5,739 bases of DNA from Emcibacteraceae bacterium (GTDB lineage Bacteria; Pseudomonadota; Alphaproteobacteria; Sphingomonadales; Emcibacteraceae). Shown here in pieces: positions 5,479 through 5,739 of the stretch. The translations under genes and the position numbers were made by a program. The stretch covers positions 1 to 5,739 of the forward strand of contig JAESUD010000104.1 of NCBI GenBank assembly GCA_016763335.1, given 5' to 3'. A model generated the notes under the pieces. That model was not told where the DNA came from. It worked only from the letters and a program-made list of their open reading frames with translations, and searched no databases. Each line of letters starts with the position of its first letter. Position 1 is the stretch's first letter.

Positions 5479-5739
5479 CCTCAAACCTAAGCCTATATAA
5501 AATATTAATAACAAGTCGAGCTCATCATGATTGTAGCCTCTTGAAATTATGATTTTCTTCAAGGGTTACGGCCTAATTCCAATGTCTTCTTTGGGGGATA
5601 ACCTCAAGTGGTCAACGCAATAGTGCTGATTTATTTGACTAAAATTTACCTACTAAAATTCATTTTGTTGCCCTAGGCAAAAATAACGAATTCTATAAAA
5701 ATAAAAAATTATTCTAACTGCATAATATATAAGAGAGAA
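5479..5739. other. intergenic region upstream of the sigma operon, to the window edge
   Basis: I see no supported gene. The stretch holds an inverted repeat CTTGAA-N12-TTCAAG (5540-5563), a direct repeat ACTAAAATT (5638-5646 and 5652-5660) and a short dyad TTGCC-CTA-GGCAA (5668-5680). None has a clear role. The purine-rich AAGAGAGAA at the right edge could be a ribosome site for a plus-strand gene beyond the window, but this cannot be judged here. Confidence 0.5.
5668..5680. repeat. short inverted repeat TTGCC-CTA-GGCAA
   Basis: Two 5-bp complementary arms flank a 3-nt loop, with A or T runs on both sides. It could be the remnant end of a terminator for a neighbouring gene outside the window or an operator; it is too short to decide. 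Confidence 0.25.

Noticed and set aside
5540..5563. CTTGAA-N12-TTCAAG inverted repeat as a terminator
   Set aside because: Six-bp stem, long loop and no T-run; no gene ends next to it within the window.
5600..5615. CCTCAAGT followed by GTCAAC, resembling one half of a SoxR-type dyad on the plus strand
   Set aside because: The second half-site is poor, the flanking -35 and -10 candidates are weak, and no oxidative-stress gene is visible.
5653..5739. Minus-strand frame open from the right edge to a TAG at 5655-5653, possibly the end of an upstream gene
   Set aside because: Only 28 codons, very rich in F, Y and I, as expected for untranslated AT-rich DNA; nothing supports coding.
1..5739. Search for insertion sequences, CRISPR arrays, tRNA or rRNA genes
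   Set aside because: No transposase motifs, terminal inverted repeats, spaced identical repeats or cloverleaf sequences were found by eye on either strand.

Overview
The window is AT-rich Gram-negative DNA. All four recognisable genes lie on the minus strand, so transcription runs from high to low coordinates. The set is an ECF sigma factor, a FecR-type anti-sigma regulator, a TonB-dependent outer-membrane receptor carrying an STN signalling domain, and the 5' end of a second exported protein cut off by the left edge. This is the classic cell-surface signalling layout of the FecI-FecR-FecA type. The host should be a proteobacterium. The FecR and sigma sequences look most like those of marine or aquatic alphaproteobacteria, or of Alteromonadales-like gammaproteobacteria, but I cannot decide between these from the sequence.

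Layout from right to left. Positions 5303-5739 are intergenic and hold a sigma-70-like promoter (5422-5450), a perfect 16-bp dyad just upstream of its -35, and a tandem 8-mer in the leader. Positions 4682-5302 encode the sigma factor, with a GTG start behind a strong GGAGG. It overlaps the FecR gene (3540-4685) by ATGA, which points to translational coupling. Positions 3279-3539 separate FecR from the receptor and may hold the sigma-dependent promoter. The receptor (492-3278, or longer at its N-terminus) fills half the window. Positions 110-491 are intergenic, with a strong 12-bp hairpin and a candidate promoter for the exported-protein gene that starts at 109 and runs off the window.

How it should work, by analogy with FecIRA, FoxA and FpvA systems: the receptor binds an unidentified ligand and imports it with TonB energy. 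Its periplasmic STN domain signals to the periplasmic part of FecR, and the sigma factor is freed or activated to transcribe the receptor gene. The ligand cannot be named. The downstream exported protein may act on the same substrate.

The most unusual point is inside the receptor gene. After the STN domain, and before the TonB box and plug, the reading frame contains a complete second start: GGGAG, a 7-nt gap, GTG, then a textbook signal peptide with a plausible cleavage site. The gene therefore looks like a short secreted STN protein joined in frame to an otherwise complete 800-residue TonB receptor with its own translation and export signals.
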